Source of the DNA: Ehretia macrophylla
Lineage: Eukaryota; Streptophyta; Magnoliopsida; Boraginales; Ehretiaceae
DNA length: 64,000 bases
Assembly: GCA_037974665.1 (NCBI GenBank)
Contig: CM075765.1
Span: 7,259,501-7,323,500, forward strand
Reading direction: 5' to 3'
Shown here: positions 12,030-23,619 of the stretch, piece after piece
Layout: each line of letters begins with the position of its first letter
How positions within the stretch are numbered: the first letter of the stretch is position 1
Notes under the pieces: generated by a model
The model's database searches: none
Seen by the model: only the letters and a program-made list of their open reading frames with translations
Told to the model about the DNA's origin: nothing
Position numbers and translations under genes: made by a program

Positions 12030-13165
12030 ATATATATGTAGGATTTGGCTATTCTATAATTACATTCTCTACAATTTATACAATACTCCTTTTGATTAAT
12101 ATCGCGTGTCAATAAACATCTATAGACCACATTTAATCTTGCTAAACTAGTTTACCAACCATGGTTAGAAAGTATTAAATACAAAATTTAAACTACAATA
12201 TTTAATTAGCAAACAAATATACAAACATATAATTCTAAAAAAAAGGAGGAAAAAAAAGAAGAAAACAACCCATTCCTACAAGCAAGACCAATGAATATTA
12301 CCAAAAAGAAAAAAAAAGAAAACGCAAGATCAAACATGGTTTTGTTCTCTTTTTGGGTTATGACTTTTGTAGGTTCAAAAATTTCATCTATTATATTTGC
12401 ATAATAAATTTTGGAGAAAATTCTGAACTTATCATTGATGTAGAGAAATTTTATGAATAATCTTTTACAATTTAATGCATTAGACATTGTGTTTCTCCTT
12501 ATTAGATTTATTATCTTGCTCTCTCAAATTTCTACTCTTACTTTGTTATGTGAGGTTGTAGGTGAAATATAATTTGCAGGGCTTGCGAATTCGCTTCTTA
12601 ATTCACTAAAATTTAAGACAATTACAAATAAAGCTACTAACTCTACAATGTCAAGTAGAGTTAGCTCAAAAAAATATCATATAGCTTCTTTTTTTTAAGA
12701 AAAAAATCGTATGACAGAGAAAAAATCTAATGGATTCACTATTTTTCTTGTTCCAACTTCTATCACATCTTCTATATACTTCAAAGACCATTGATTTAGT
12801 TTTATTTATTTATTTATTTATTTGGAATTGTTGTTCTTATTCTTACTTCTTGGAAGACAAAAAAAAAGTATGGATTGGAAGCTTCCAGCTTGATCTTGTA
12901 TTATTTTTTTATAAAATCGTTGGTCTTGTTAGTATTGGTTTTTTTTTTTTTTAGAATTATATGCTTTTATATTTGTTCGCTAATTAAACATGATAGTTTA
13001 GATTTAGTTTTTAATGCTTTCTAACTATGATTGGTAAGAAGTTTAGTATGATTAATGTGATCCATAGATTAGATTTATTGACACATATCATTAATTGAGA
13101 AAAGTATTATATGAAATTATAGATAATATAATTGTAAATGAGCCTAATTCTTATGTATGCCTTCC
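12030..13165. mobile_element. Foldback / long-TIR non-autonomous DNA element
   Basis: A left arm (about 12030-12332) is matched by its inverted, diverged copy (about 12888-13165). Examples of paired segments: left AATTAGCAAACAAATATA with right TATATTTGTTCGCTAATT; left TTAGAAAGTATTAAAT with right TTTAATGCTTTCTAA; left TGTCAATAAACATCTATAG with right CATAGATTAGATTTATTGACA. The centre (about 12333-12887) holds no transposase frame; it has an (ATTT)n run at 12800-12823. Structure fits a foldback or Mutator-like non-autonomous element with arms near 250-300 bp, but no target-site duplication or family-specific terminus could be fixed. Arm divergence suggests age. Confidence 0.7.
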
Positions 13166-13390
13166 GGTCAAAGAGTGTGGATGCCTTCTGAGATATCGTG
13201 CAATATAATTACGTGAGAGAGCGTCCAGCACGTACCGTAATTAAATTGACATCTCCCATTTCCCCCTGAAAATTAAGTCCACCACTACCTACATAAAAAA
13301 TTCGGGTAGAGATAAATTTTCAAATTGATGTGCAAAAAGTCTGGCGAAGAAATAGTCATTTCATTTGCAATGATGCTTTCTGACAGTTTA

Positions 13391-13657
13391 GTGAAAACAT
13401 TTGAGTCCGACAACCAGATACATCTAACTCACATAGTATTGGCGGACCTAATATGTGGGAGCCATTTTGGTCAGATTACTGGATCAAAATATTTTCCAAC
13501 ATTATATTATGCATAGACTTCAAAATAAGAAAAACACTTGACCCTGATTGCTGGACCCATATGGCCCACATAACATTGGTAGATCTTATGAACATGTAAG
13601 TTCCACCGCGTGAGAGTTATTTTGATCGGATTGGTGAAATAAAAGATTTTCCTTAAA
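13391..13657. repeat. Imperfect direct duplication of about 110-125 bp
   Basis: Copy 1 (about 13391-13500) and copy 2 (about 13530-13657) align along their length, ending in GATTACTGGATCAAAATATT and GATTGGTGAAATAAAAGATT, each followed by TTCC. Copy 2 has extra bases before its GAGAGTTATTTTGATC part. It lies in the distal upstream region of the receptor kinase. No coding sense was seen. Confidence 0.6.
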
Positions 13658-14579
13658 ATAGAAATACTTGAAAGAAACTTTGAAGTCGTTAAAACTAGTT
13701 TATACGCATGGACTAAAAGTCAATGCACTAAATGGTTGATTATTTGAAACCAAGAAAAGGAAACAGAAAGAAAAAACGAAAAAAATGACCAAGTTAACAC
13801 CAAAGTTGACTTCCTGTTCCACACATCTTTGTCGAGAATAAGACATTTTGCTGGGCAGAGCTTCCAAGCGACTACAGAAACAACTAACAAAAGGAAGCCA
13901 CAGGATTGCTCGAGGAATTGTGCAATGGGTGTATAAAGCAACATATCACTCAAGGATGAATAATTTACCCTTTGAAGTAGCTAGCTTCTTGACTTGACTC
14001 TGCAAATTACACCTAAATGAGAAGTACTTCCCAATACATACGCGATTAAAGATTCTTTTATTGTATTATAACATTATAAGTGTGATTCATTTTTTGTGAA
14101 TTGTTCATAATATTTATCACAACTGTATTTATAGTTCACAATTATTAAATTTCGATCATAATATTATGAACATATTTATTCTCCTTATACACGTTCTTTC
14201 GCAGCTTCCTTGGAAGAATATACTTTGATCAAGATTGTGCAATAATCCCACATACAAATCTCACCCTCACAAGAAATGATTTTTAAATACAATAGGTTTT
14301 CTTACCTAACAGATTAATCTTTTAAAATGAGTTTTTTTTTCAAGTTTAAGTTGTTACATTGCTGAGTTTATTTTGTTATTGAACCCAATAAGATGTTAGA
14401 TATTGACAGCTTCCGTGGAAAGCCTTCAAATCTGACTTTTAGCCAAGCCTTATGAACTTTCTTTTCTGCACTCTCTATCATGATTAGACAGGAGTTAACT
14501 TTATAGACACGGCCATTTGATTTGTGGAGTAGATTTTGGAGCTTAAATAGACAGGAGTGGAGTTTATACGCTTAGTTGC

Positions 14580-14755
14580 TTGACCAAAATTGTTGACTTG
14601 GAACAAGGTTTACTATTTGCGCCTGTTTTTGGATCATTAGCATTGTGGAAAAATTAACTGCGGAGAAATTAACATTGTTAATATTATGAGGCTACTTTAA
14701 TGAATGTCATAAATCCAACCCACAAACGGAACTTATACATTGACTTAAGAGTCAA
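14580..14755 (+). promoter_or_regulatory. W-box cluster with an inverted W-box pair
   Basis: TTGACC at 14580-14585, TTGACT at 14593-14598, TTGACT at 14740-14745 and AGTCAA at 14750-14755. The last two form TTGACTTAAGAGTCAA, two W-boxes facing each other across four bases, about 110 bp before the start codon. W-boxes bind WRKY factors in plants and are common in promoters of defence receptor kinases. Binding here is inferred from sequence only. Confidence 0.55.
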
Positions 14756-14820
14756 CGATGACTCGTTCACATCTGAACTTCTTCCTTCCGGGTCTCTCGC
14801 AGTGCAAACCACCTTACCTT

Positions 14821-14828
14821 TATATTAT
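14821..14828 (+). promoter_or_regulatory. Candidate TATA box
   Basis: TATATTAT lies 34-41 bp before the ATG at 14862. If used, the 5' leader would be very short (around 10 nt), so an upstream start or an alternative TATA is possible. The ATG context (GGCAATGGC, G at -3 and +4) is good. Confidence 0.35.
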
Positions 14829-14861
14829 GAAGCGTAGCCTGGACAAAGATAATCGAAGGCA

Positions 14862-17192
14862 ATGGCTGCTTGCTTGTTATTTCTCATTCTATTTGTCTTC
14901 CATACAGCCGAAGCTCAGCAAAGATACTCGAATATAAGCCTTGGCTCTTCTTTAACTCCTAACACCAACACATCATGGTTGTCACCCTCTCGACTATATG
15001 CCTTTGGATTCAACCAGCAAGCCAATGGCTTTGCAGTCGGAATTTTCCTTGCTGGAATACCTGAAAAGACTGTAGTATGGACAGCCAATAGAGACGACAA
15101 CCTCACCATCCCCAGTAATGCCACGTTGTTGTTAACTGCCGATGGGAGGCTCATTCTACAACTATCACAAGGCCAAGACATCGACATTGCAACTCCTGCT
15201 GAACCAATTGCCTCAGCTTCCATGCTAGACACTGGTAATTTTGTGCTTTACAATCGAAGTCAAAAGATTATATGGCAGAGCTTTGACCACCCAACAGACA
15301 GTCTTCTACCAGGCCAACGTCTCTCAGCGGGACAAGAGCTATTTTCTCGCGCTTGGGTGACGGATTACTCCAAAGGAATTTTTCGTCTCAAGATGCAAGA
15401 TGATGGGAATCTTGTGCAATACCCTGTTGAGACTCCAGATACCGCTCCATATTCCTACTGGTCATCAGGCACCATGGGATTTGGAAATAATGTAACTCTA
15501 AATCTGGATGATGATGGCCATCTCTACTTGGTCAATGCAACAATCAACATCAAGAATTTAACAGAAGGGGTTTATCCTAAGCAGAGGACAATCTATCTCA
15601 TGAGACTCGACGTGGATGGTATCTTTCGTGTGTATTCTCACTCTTTAGACAAGGGAAACTGGTCCATAAAATGGTCATCTACAAATGGTAAATGTGATCC
15701 AAAGGGTCTATGTGGACTCAATGGATTCTGTGTTCGAATGGATGAAGAACCTGATTGCCGATGTCTGCCTGGATTTGTCCCCGTTAATCGAAGCAAATGG
15801 AGTTTGGGCTGTGAGAGAAACTTTACAGCAGAAAGTTGTAAAGCAAAGGATGCAACTTTTAGATACGACATGAGAAAGTCAGATAACACTGTATGGGAAG
15901 ATAGTCCTTATTCTGTTCTGGACGAAATTACCATGGAAGATTGTGAAGCAGCTTGTAAGGAGGACTGTAACTGTGAGGCGGCATTTTTCGAAGATCGGCA
16001 ATGCAGGAAGCAAAGGTTGCCATTGAGATATGGAAGACAATCAATGGGCGGTTCTAATATCGCTCTTATTAAGGTGGGCATATCAGCATCCATCACGAAT
16101 GGAGTTCCGATTGATGCGTCCAAAGACAAGAAGAAAGAGTTGCACATAGACATTCTGATTATTGGCATTTCACTCCTTGTCTTCGCCTTTCTGCTCTTGG
16201 CAATTTCTGGGATTCTTGTTCGTAGATCACACATCTGGGGTTATAAGACGATTGACGGGGCAAGTAATATCGAATTAATTGATGATGTTGGCCCCCGCGC
16301 TTTCACATATGCAGAACTATTGGAAGCAACAAATAGTTTCAAGGATGAGCTCGGGAAAGGAGCTTTTGGAACAGTGTATAAAGGAATCTTGCCAGCCATC
16401 CAAAAGGTAGTTGCTGTGAAGAGATTGGATAAAGTATTAGCAGAAGGGGAGACAGAGTTTCAGACTGAGATGAAAGTTATTGGAAAAACACATCACAGAA
16501 ATCTTGTTCGATTGCTTGGTTACTGCATTGATGGAGCTAAGAGGCTTCTTGTCTACGAATTCATGAGTAATGGATCCCTTGCAGACATACTCTTCACACA
16601 AAAAAATCGATTAAGCTGGGAGGAACGCATTAAAATTGCTCTTGATATTGCAAGAGGCATCCTCTATTTGCATGAAGAGTGTGAAACACAAATCATCCAT
16701 TGTGATATAAAACCTCAAAATATATTAATGGATGAGAACTTGTGTGCTAAAATTTCTGACTTTGGATTGGCGAAGCTCTTAAAGCAAGATCAGACAAATA
16801 CCTATACTGGAATTAGAGGAACAAAAGGGTATGTTGCAATTGAGTGGCACAGAAAATTGCCTGTGACTGTCAAAGTCGATGTCTATAGCTTTGGAATTGT
16901 GTTGTTAGAAATCATATGTCGTCGAAAAAGTGTGGATTGGAGTCTTCCTGAAGATGAAGCACTCCTTGAAGAATGGGTTTATGAGTGCTTTGAGACTGGA
17001 GAGCTAGGCAAATTGGTACGTGATGAGGAGGTTGACAAGATAAAGTTGGAAAGATTGGTAAAAGTGAGCATTTGGTGCATCCAGGATGAACCATCACTCC
17101 GCCCTTCCATGAAGAAAGTTCTACTGATGCTGGAAGGAACAGTGGACATCCCTGTGCCTCCTAATCCTACATCCTTCTTAAGTGCTGTATAG
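14862..17192 (+). CDS. G-type lectin S-receptor-like Ser/Thr protein kinase (LECRK/RLK1 type)
   Basis: Encodes 776 residues in one exon, the usual size and structure for this subfamily. In order: signal peptide (about 1-18, cleavage near AEA-QQ); bulb-type mannose-binding lectin domain (about 24-150, with VVWTANRDDN and WQSFDHPTDSLLPGQ); S-locus-like region and Cys-rich EGF-like segment (about 278-301); PAN/apple-like Cys-rich segment (about 317-404); a single membrane span (about 428-453); and a cytoplasmic kinase (about 490-762). Kinase landmarks: Gly loop LGKGAFGTVYKG (497-508), Lys520, catalytic HCDIKPQN (613-620), DFG (633-635), Asp673 in KVDVYSFG, Arg747. The Cys before the catalytic Asp makes it a non-RD kinase. 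The APE motif reads AIE: Ile660 replaces Pro, which is unusual. Many N-glycosylation sequons lie in the ectodomain. Family members act at the plasma membrane in defence or stress perception; the ligand is not predictable. The reading frame is intact and it is the only intact host gene seen here. Confidence 0.96.
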   Translation: MAACLLFLILFVFHTAEAQQRYSNISLGSSLTPNTNTSWLSPSRLYAFGFNQQANGFAVGIFLAGIPEKTVVWTANRDDNLTIPSNATLLLTADGRLILQLSQGQDIDIATPAEPIASASMLDTGNFVLYNRSQKIIWQSFDHPTDSLLPGQRLSAGQELFSRAWVTDYSKGIFRLKMQDDGNLVQYPVETPDTAPYSYWSSGTMGFGNNVTLNLDDDGHLYLVNATINIKNLTEGVYPKQRTIYLMRLDVDGIFRVYSHSLDKGNWSIKWSSTNGKCDPKGLCGLNGFCVRMDEEPDCRCLPGFVPVNRSKWSLGCERNFTAESCKAKDATFRYDMRKSDNTVWEDSPYSVLDEITMEDCEAACKEDCNCEAAFFEDRQCRKQRLPLRYGRQSMGGSNIALIKVGISASITNGVPIDASKDKKKELHIDILIIGISLLVFAFLLLAISGILVRRSHIWGYKTIDGASNIELIDDVGPRAFTYAELLEATNSFKDELGKGAFGTVYKGILPAIQKVVAVKRLDKVLAEGETEFQTEMKVIGKTHHRNLVRLLGYCIDGAKRLLVYEFMSNGSLADILFTQKNRLSWEERIKIALDIARGILYLHEECETQIIHCDIKPQNILMDENLCAKISDFGLAKLLKQDQTNTYTGIRGTKGYVAIEWHRKLPVTVKVDVYSFGIVLLEIICRRKSVDWSLPEDEALLEEWVYECFETGELGKLVRDEEVDKIKLERLVKVSIWCIQDEPSLRPSMKKVLLMLEGTVDIPVPPNPTSFLSAV

Positions 17193-17254
17193 TGTATAAC
17201 TTCAAGTCTTTGTTTTCTCACATCTTTTTAGTTTTGTTTAATTATGTCCGTTGT

Positions 17255-17260
17255 AATAAA
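17255..17260 (+). terminator. Candidate poly(A) signal of the receptor kinase
   Basis: AATAAA 63 bp after the stop codon, preceded by T-rich and TTGT-containing sequence. It fits a plant near-upstream element; the cleavage site is not determined. Confidence 0.6.
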
Positions 17261-19432
17261 ATGTTTCTTTCTTTGCATCCTTATATTTATAATTTCTGGT
17301 GGTCGTCTCTCTTTATTAATATTACTCATATTTGTCTATAGATTTGTCAAATTTGACGTTTTGCAGTTGCTCTTTTGCCCATACCCCTTTTTGCAACTAC
17401 TATTTTGCCTAGTATTAGAATTACATTTTTTATGCCTAGAGAAATATAACTTAAAAGGATGTTGTCTTTGAAATACATTAAAAATGCTATTTTGTTAAAC
17501 ACCTTTTGAAGTATCTTAGCTTGTGGAGGAAAGTAGAAATAGGAATGACAATGAGTTGGATACTTGTTAAAATTTATAAAACAGAATCGAAACTAGTTTA
17601 AATTATTTTTTGTCCAAACCTGTAGCCAATACCCGACATGTTTGATTTTAATTAGCAAATTTGAACTAGATAGACATTTTAAAACTTGCGGATACCTGTA
17701 GTTTTCTATATTAAAAAAATAGCCTAAAAATATTTTAAAAGCAATTAAAATAAATAAAAATGTAAAATTTAAATTAGAAAAAAAATTAAATGTTAATATA
17801 GCCTACAAAAATAAAATAAAAAAATTGAATAAAATAAAATATGATAAAGTCCAAAACAGGCAAGCTTAAATCAATCTAAATATAATAGAAGCATTCAACA
17901 AAATATTTCTACTGAGAACTTATCATACTTCTATACATATATATAAATATATTAATATTTTTATCAATTTATCTTTTACTAAAATTAATATTTTAGTTTT
18001 CGAATTTTGGGTTTCAATTTTTCCTTAATTGTTATTACCAAATCCTATTAGTCTATCCACCGAAGTCTATCCACCGAAAATAATTGAATAAAAGAAAATT
18101 TTGAGAAGGTTTTTATTATTGACATGTTGATGAGCATGATATATATGCCCATGACCGTTAGTCAGAGGAACCTTTTTTGTGCTAAAAGAAAGATAAATGG
18201 CTTGTTTGAAAGGGTCTTAAAAACTATATTTTTTTTTGTTTTCAAACACAAAAAAAATAAAAAAATTGTTTGGATAGCTTGTTTTGAAAAATTATTTTCA
18301 AAAACAATTCTCAAAAGCTAAGAACTTGATTGAAAGTGTTCTTATTTTTTTTTATTTTCTAAAACAGTTTCTTAGAACAGTTTTTAAAAATAATTAAAAA
18401 AAAAAAATCAAACAACTTGTTTGCATAAAAATATTTTCTGAACAAATTCTTAAAACTAAGATACCTTTATAATTACACACATACTCACACACATACACAC
18501 ACACACTCTCTCTCACACACACACATAAACACAAACAGTCTCACGCACACACGCTCTCATACATATATACATACACACACTCCCCCACTCTCACACACTT
18601 TAAAGAAGTTTTTTGTAGCTTTTTTTTCCCAAAATAAGCAAAAACATGGAGAACTGTTTTCATTAATGGCATGGGTTGTAAATAAGATCAATTTTTAGTG
18701 GAAAAATCAAAACTCACTTTATGAAACATTTCGAGAAAAAACTTTTTACTCCCTCGGCTTTTGATAAAGAGCCTAATTGGTCTCTCAACTTTTGAAAAAG
18801 TTCAAATTAGTACCTGCCATCAGTTAAATATAACGGACAAACGTTGACTTTGCTAAAAAGTCAAAATTGCCCTTCATTTTGCATGGATTTTTGCTGCCTA
18901 TTTTTTTAATGCCTTCTATCTCCTTCAGCGTATAACTATTGCTTGGAACGATCATTTTCAACATGGCCAACGACCAACTCCTTCCAAAATGGTGCTTTTT
19001 TTGGCAAAAAAAACCCTACATTCCAGCCTTCGACCAAAAAAAAATTACCTGCATTCCAGCTTATTTTTTCACCAAAATCCACTTGTTCCAAAAAAAAAAA
19101 AAATTGCAATATTGCAATATGTTGAGCCACGATTTTTATATATTTCAGCTCATTAAACACAATTGATCATTCTATCGAACCATCGGTATAGGGCAAGATT
19201 TCTTTTGTTTTTTTTGTTTTGTTTTTAATTTGAATTCTTAGACCAACAACATTTCTTAATTTTCTGTTAAGGTAATCAATTGAAAGCAAAACAAAGGAAA
19301 AACTTGAACAACCAACCCCCCAACACGCTTAGCCAAAAAAAAAAAAGGAACCCCTAACATACAACATCAGAAACTCCATAAAACTCAATAAAATAAGGAA
19401 AATACAGAAGCAGAAGAAATGAAGGAGAAATC
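17261..19432. other. AT-rich intergenic DNA without genes
   Basis: No supported gene. Contents: A/T homopolymers and short palindromic stretches at 18180-18440 (for example TTGAAAAATTATTTTCAA) that may be a small decayed inverted-repeat element; a CA-rich simple repeat at 18475-18600; and, from about 18750, the phrase pattern 'CTCAACTTTTGAAAAAGTTC ... TATAACGG' that recurs in many plant dispersed repeats but which I cannot assign to a family. The stretch ends at the AAATC target site of the element at 19433. Confidence 0.45.
18475..18600. repeat. CA-rich compound microsatellite
   Basis: CACACA blocks are interrupted by CTCTCT, ATATAC and CATACA units across about 125 bp. Imperfect simple repeat. 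Confidence 0.85.
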
Positions 19433-22400
19433 TGTGACGCCCGAGAACTTCACCGTACATTTATTTACTGTTGCATCTACTATTTGCACATTTCTTCTGT
19501 GCTTTACTTGTTACTTTAAGTGGCTACTATTTATTCCATTTTTTAACTATTTAACTACCTTGAATTAACAATTTTTTAAATCACATTAATTGTTTTAGGA
19601 ATGAGAAAAATGTGTATTTGAGCTAAAAGCGATAGGAGCGCCCATTTAGAAAATGTTTTACCAATATAGTGAATAGTGTTATATAACTAAACGAAGTGTT
19701 TTAATTAGTTAACATTGAATTGCACTTTTAGACTCGTTTTAAAGCCAACTAGGCTCATTTTAGTAGTCAACTTATGCACCCAACATAACTCTAACCTAAT
19801 ATCTACTCAACTTAATAATTTTAGCTCATAAAAACACAAAAAAAAGAGAGATGCAGAAATTACTGTTCAAAATCCGAACAACCCTTAGCAGCCAAGAGGG
19901 AGATCTTTTGCTCATCAAATCACCAATCCAAGCCTCTCCAAGCCTAGAGCAAATAGTTTAGGGTGTGTGCAAACCTTTTAGGTGCTCCTACGCGCTTTAG
20001 GTGAGGGATTTCATGGCTCTTTTTGCATATTAAAAATGTTACACATTTCTTGATTTGTTAGAAATGCTATCAAATGCTATTGAAATGCTTATCTATGCTA
20101 TGGTACATTGTATATAAGTGCTTGAGAACACATTTAAGCCATTAGTTCGCATTTTAAACGGTTGGCATAATTACTTTGATTTTATGAGGTAAATAGTGAC
20201 AGATTTTTAGGGTTTTGTGTAATTGTGCGTATTAGCTTAATTCATTGCTTCTAATAGATGCCTTAGGTGCTAATGAAGGTAGTCCAATAGTCCTGTGCCC
20301 TCGAATTGCTCTAAACTTATATAAAACGTGAAATAGCCGACTTTTTAAAAGGGGTTTCGGGGTTAATGCTAATCCGGGTGGATTTGAGCTTCACATTTGG
20401 TATTCTTAGGCTACTTAGGTGCTATAGAAGCTTTGCTAACCCTTGTTTGAAGCCCGGTTAAGGTATGTGTAGTTCAAAGCCATAAAAAGAAAAATTGGGG
20501 CTTTTGTGGTAATTGCGAGTATTTGAATGTGTTTGAGGGTTGTAAAGGTACCTAAGGGGTTAACTAGAAGCATGTTATAGGCCGCTTATTAATCTAGAAC
20601 CATAACTTAAGTTTGGAAGGAAAACGGGTTGGGTTACAAAGGGGTTTAAGTACAATTTTGATTGTCTCACGCTTCTAGGACCTTGACATGACTCCTTGTG
20701 TGTTTAAATATGTTTTCAAGATGTTTTGGAGCTTTTGTTATAGTTCTATGTGAATCTTGATTATGCCCCTTTGTAATTTGCTTAATTGTTATATGAAATT
20801 GCTTCTATTGTTATTGTTATATTTGCTGTTGTTGTTAATTTGCTATCTTTGGACATGTGTAGGCTAGATGTTTGATAAAAATGCTTAATGAAGTGTGCAA
20901 CAGTTATATATGCTTGAATAATGTTTAAAACCTGCTAGGAATGTAAGGGAACCAAGCAAAATTCACGCGTGCACATGTGTGTGTGTTCAACCGTGGCTGT
21001 CCAGATTTTTTCAGCAAAACTAAGGCAATTTCGAGCTTAAAACGGTATTAATTGGAGAAGGATTAGGGGTTAAATTATATACTGTTAGAAAGCCTTACGA
21101 GTCTAGTTTCTAATGCTTTTTACGGTGCATTAATCGGAGTTTTCTAGAATAAGTTATAATCATTTTGGTGAGATGTGTCAGAATTGTCCTATTGCACGAG
21201 AATATGAATTTCATTGTTATTTTGCTAGAAGTGATGATATATTTCAACTCTAATTGGATATTTTCGATCAAGACTTTATTGTGTAGTGTTCTTGGATGAT
21301 TAGTAGCGTAATGGAGCTCTTATAATTATGTAAATTGTGATATAATTGAGATTGAATGAGTAAATATAAATCATGAGTTAGTATGAAATGCAGCTGCCTT
21401 TTCCCTTGCCCTTTTACCCATCTTGCTAAAATGTGAACTCATTTATTAAGTCATGTAGAGGTTAACTATAGCTTGAATGTCATACTACCTACATGAAAAT
21501 AATTGTTTAGTTATAAATGAATGTGATTTAGATCTATTGTTTATCTTGAATGCTAATTTGATTGGAAATGAAGACAAGTGTTTTGGTGTAGCATCTATTC
21601 TTTAAATTGAAGAGTTAGTTTAATTGTAAAGAGAATAAGTATGGATTAATGGCTTTATAAATTGATAGTACTATTATGGAATTAAATATGGTTATCTAAG
21701 CTTAAAATGCTCTTTAAAATGATTATAGAACGTTCTTATATCATGATTTTATTTTTGTTAGTTATATTGTTTATATATTAGATTACTTGAATGATTACTT
21801 GGTTGTATGTTAATTAAGTAAACTATGAGTTAGCTAACTTAGTTGGATAATTAATGAATGTTATAGTTAAAGAGTAATTGAAACAATGTTTAACTTTATG
21901 TTCAAGGTGATTGAGAGTGATTTGAAGCCAATCTTGCATTGTGGAGCTTGATAGAGGTGAGAGAGACTTCATTCTTATGTGCATAATAGTTTATTTACTT
22001 GTACTTAGATTATGTGCACTTATTGTCTATATATTGTGTGAGGGCAATCTACTTTGTTGTTCCTCAATCATGTGTTTATTGATATATTCTATTGTTATCA
22101 TTTTGAGTGCATTGCATCATGGTTGCGCAATCATTTGGGCATGGTAGTGTCGTGGAAACCAGGCGGCATCGGGCTTGCCGGTATACCTCGGCTACTATGG
22201 TTACCCAGTTCCTCTCTCGCTTGGGATGCCGCCCAGGGAGAGTTGGGTCGTAGGATTTTGGAGTACATCCGGAGTACACCCATTTTGGAGTTATAAGGGG
22301 ATGTCGGCTTATCGATAACAGTGTCATTATTACATCGGGATTTCAGTTCGTGACTCGTGGTTCGTGATTGAAGAACAAGTGAATCGTATCCTTTTTAATG

Positions 22401-23132
22401 TGTGGTAACTTGTTATTTCAATTGTTCTTTATTTTGTAAAATGTTTTATTTGTACTAACTGCTGCATTGCACGTCCCCAGTAGACCTTATCCCTCACTGG
22501 GCGATTGTGATTGCTTATACCTCGCTAAACATGTTTCAGGTGGTGCAGTTAGAGGAGTTGACCTGATTGCTGTGTGCTATTACTTGAGATTTGAGTGATT
22601 GCCTGCTAAACTGTGGAAGACCTTACTTGTTCTACTTTCTATTCTATTTTGGAGCTTAAGGGCTTATGTATATATATTTGAATAGTTGTAAGTTTGAAAG
22701 CTAAGTGGATGTAGTGAGTATTATGGAATTGTGGCATGTAATAACTTTTGCTTATGCTTCTAGCTACGTTGCATGCTTGGGTGTGAATGAACGGGTGTAT
22801 GGTTGGCTTTAATTTCTAAGAATGTTCAATGCTATCATGGAGTGGCATGATAAGCGGTTTTGTAAAGAAGTTAAGTTATGAATGCTTGCTTGTGTGTATC
22901 TAAACTGTTTGTATGTCTTAAGGCTCGGATGACCTTAAAGATAAGATCTTTAGTTATAAATGAATGTCTTGTTATGTTGTGACTTTATTGAGTGGTTACA
23001 GGTTTTCAGAATGTCCACGGTACAGGGGAAACTTTGTCCGTTTTTCCTAAATTTTGTGACCGAGTTTGGTATTAGGTTTAGAATAGCATGGTTATTAGAG
23101 CCTCCGGTCTCGTGAGGGATCGGGGCATTACA
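19433..23132 (+). repeat. 5' LTR of the 19433 element
   Basis: Starts TGTGACGCCC and ends GGGGCATTACA. Contains the conserved CCCTCACTGGGCGATTG block near 22491 and the CTCCGGTCTCGTGAGGGATC block just before its end, both of which occur inverted in the minus-strand LTRs of this window. Short frames such as 21941-22147 recur in the 3' LTR but show no coding signature. Confidence 0.95.
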
Positions 23133-23133
23133 G

Positions 23134-23146
23134 GGGTATCAGAGCT
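23134..23146 (+). other. Primer binding site (initiator tRNA-Met)
   Basis: GGTATCAGAGC at 23135-23145, directly after the 5' LTR, matches the complement of the 3' end of plant initiator tRNA-Met apart from the first base (G instead of T). Confidence 0.9.
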
Positions 23147-23602
23147 TAGTTAGCTCTAAGCCGGGACAAGGTCCTCGGTCTTTCGGGTAATAAACCTTAC
23201 GTGTGTGCTTGTTAAGTGTGTTTTGAAGGTGTGTGCCTATATGTGCGGTTGTGTGTCTTGAATGAAATGTGTGCATATATGTGATATAGTTATGTGTTAT
23301 GTGTTAAATGTATGCTAAGTAAAGTGAAGTGGCTAGTTGTGCGTCAAATTGACCCAGTGAATCGAATTGACCTCGTGAATTGTTAATTGCTTGAACTGTT
23401 GCTTGTAATATGTGCATTTGAATGTCTTGGATTGAGTTGTGTTATGATTGACTTGATTGTCATGCTTGAATGACTTTGATGATTACACTGTTTCATAAAC
23501 TCTTATATAAACATGTTTGCATAATAGTTTAAAACATATATGTGTAAATGTGATATCTTGGCATTCATATATGTCCCATTGAATTGGTAAGAAAGACTTC
23601 CT

Positions 23603-23619
23603 CCCCCCCCCCCCCCCCC
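23603..23619 (+). repeat. Poly-C tract of 17 bases
   Basis: An uninterrupted C17 run in otherwise AT-rich DNA, located between the two halves of the element interior. Its length may be unreliable in assembly. Confidence 0.9.

Larger units (their letters stand above)
13166..14861 (+). promoter_or_regulatory. Upstream region of the receptor kinase gene
   Basis: No supported gene occurs here. The region between the foldback element and the ATG at 14862 is the only transposon-poor DNA on the 5' side of the kinase gene and should contain its promoter. It holds the direct duplication at 13391-13657 and several W-box cores (TTGAC), including one at about 13806-13810 and the group at 14580-14755. 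Extent is inferred. Confidence 0.45.

Noticed and set aside
18750..18850. Phrase pattern 'CTCAACTTTTGAAAAAGTTC ... TATAACGG' as a defined element
   Set aside because: It resembles dispersed plant repeats, but I could not find terminal repeats or a target duplication.
21941..22296. Small frames present in both 3.7 kb LTRs (also 26756-27111), hinting at a conserved peptide
   Set aside because: They recur because the LTRs are copies; overlapping frames on both strands are equally open and there is no codon signature.
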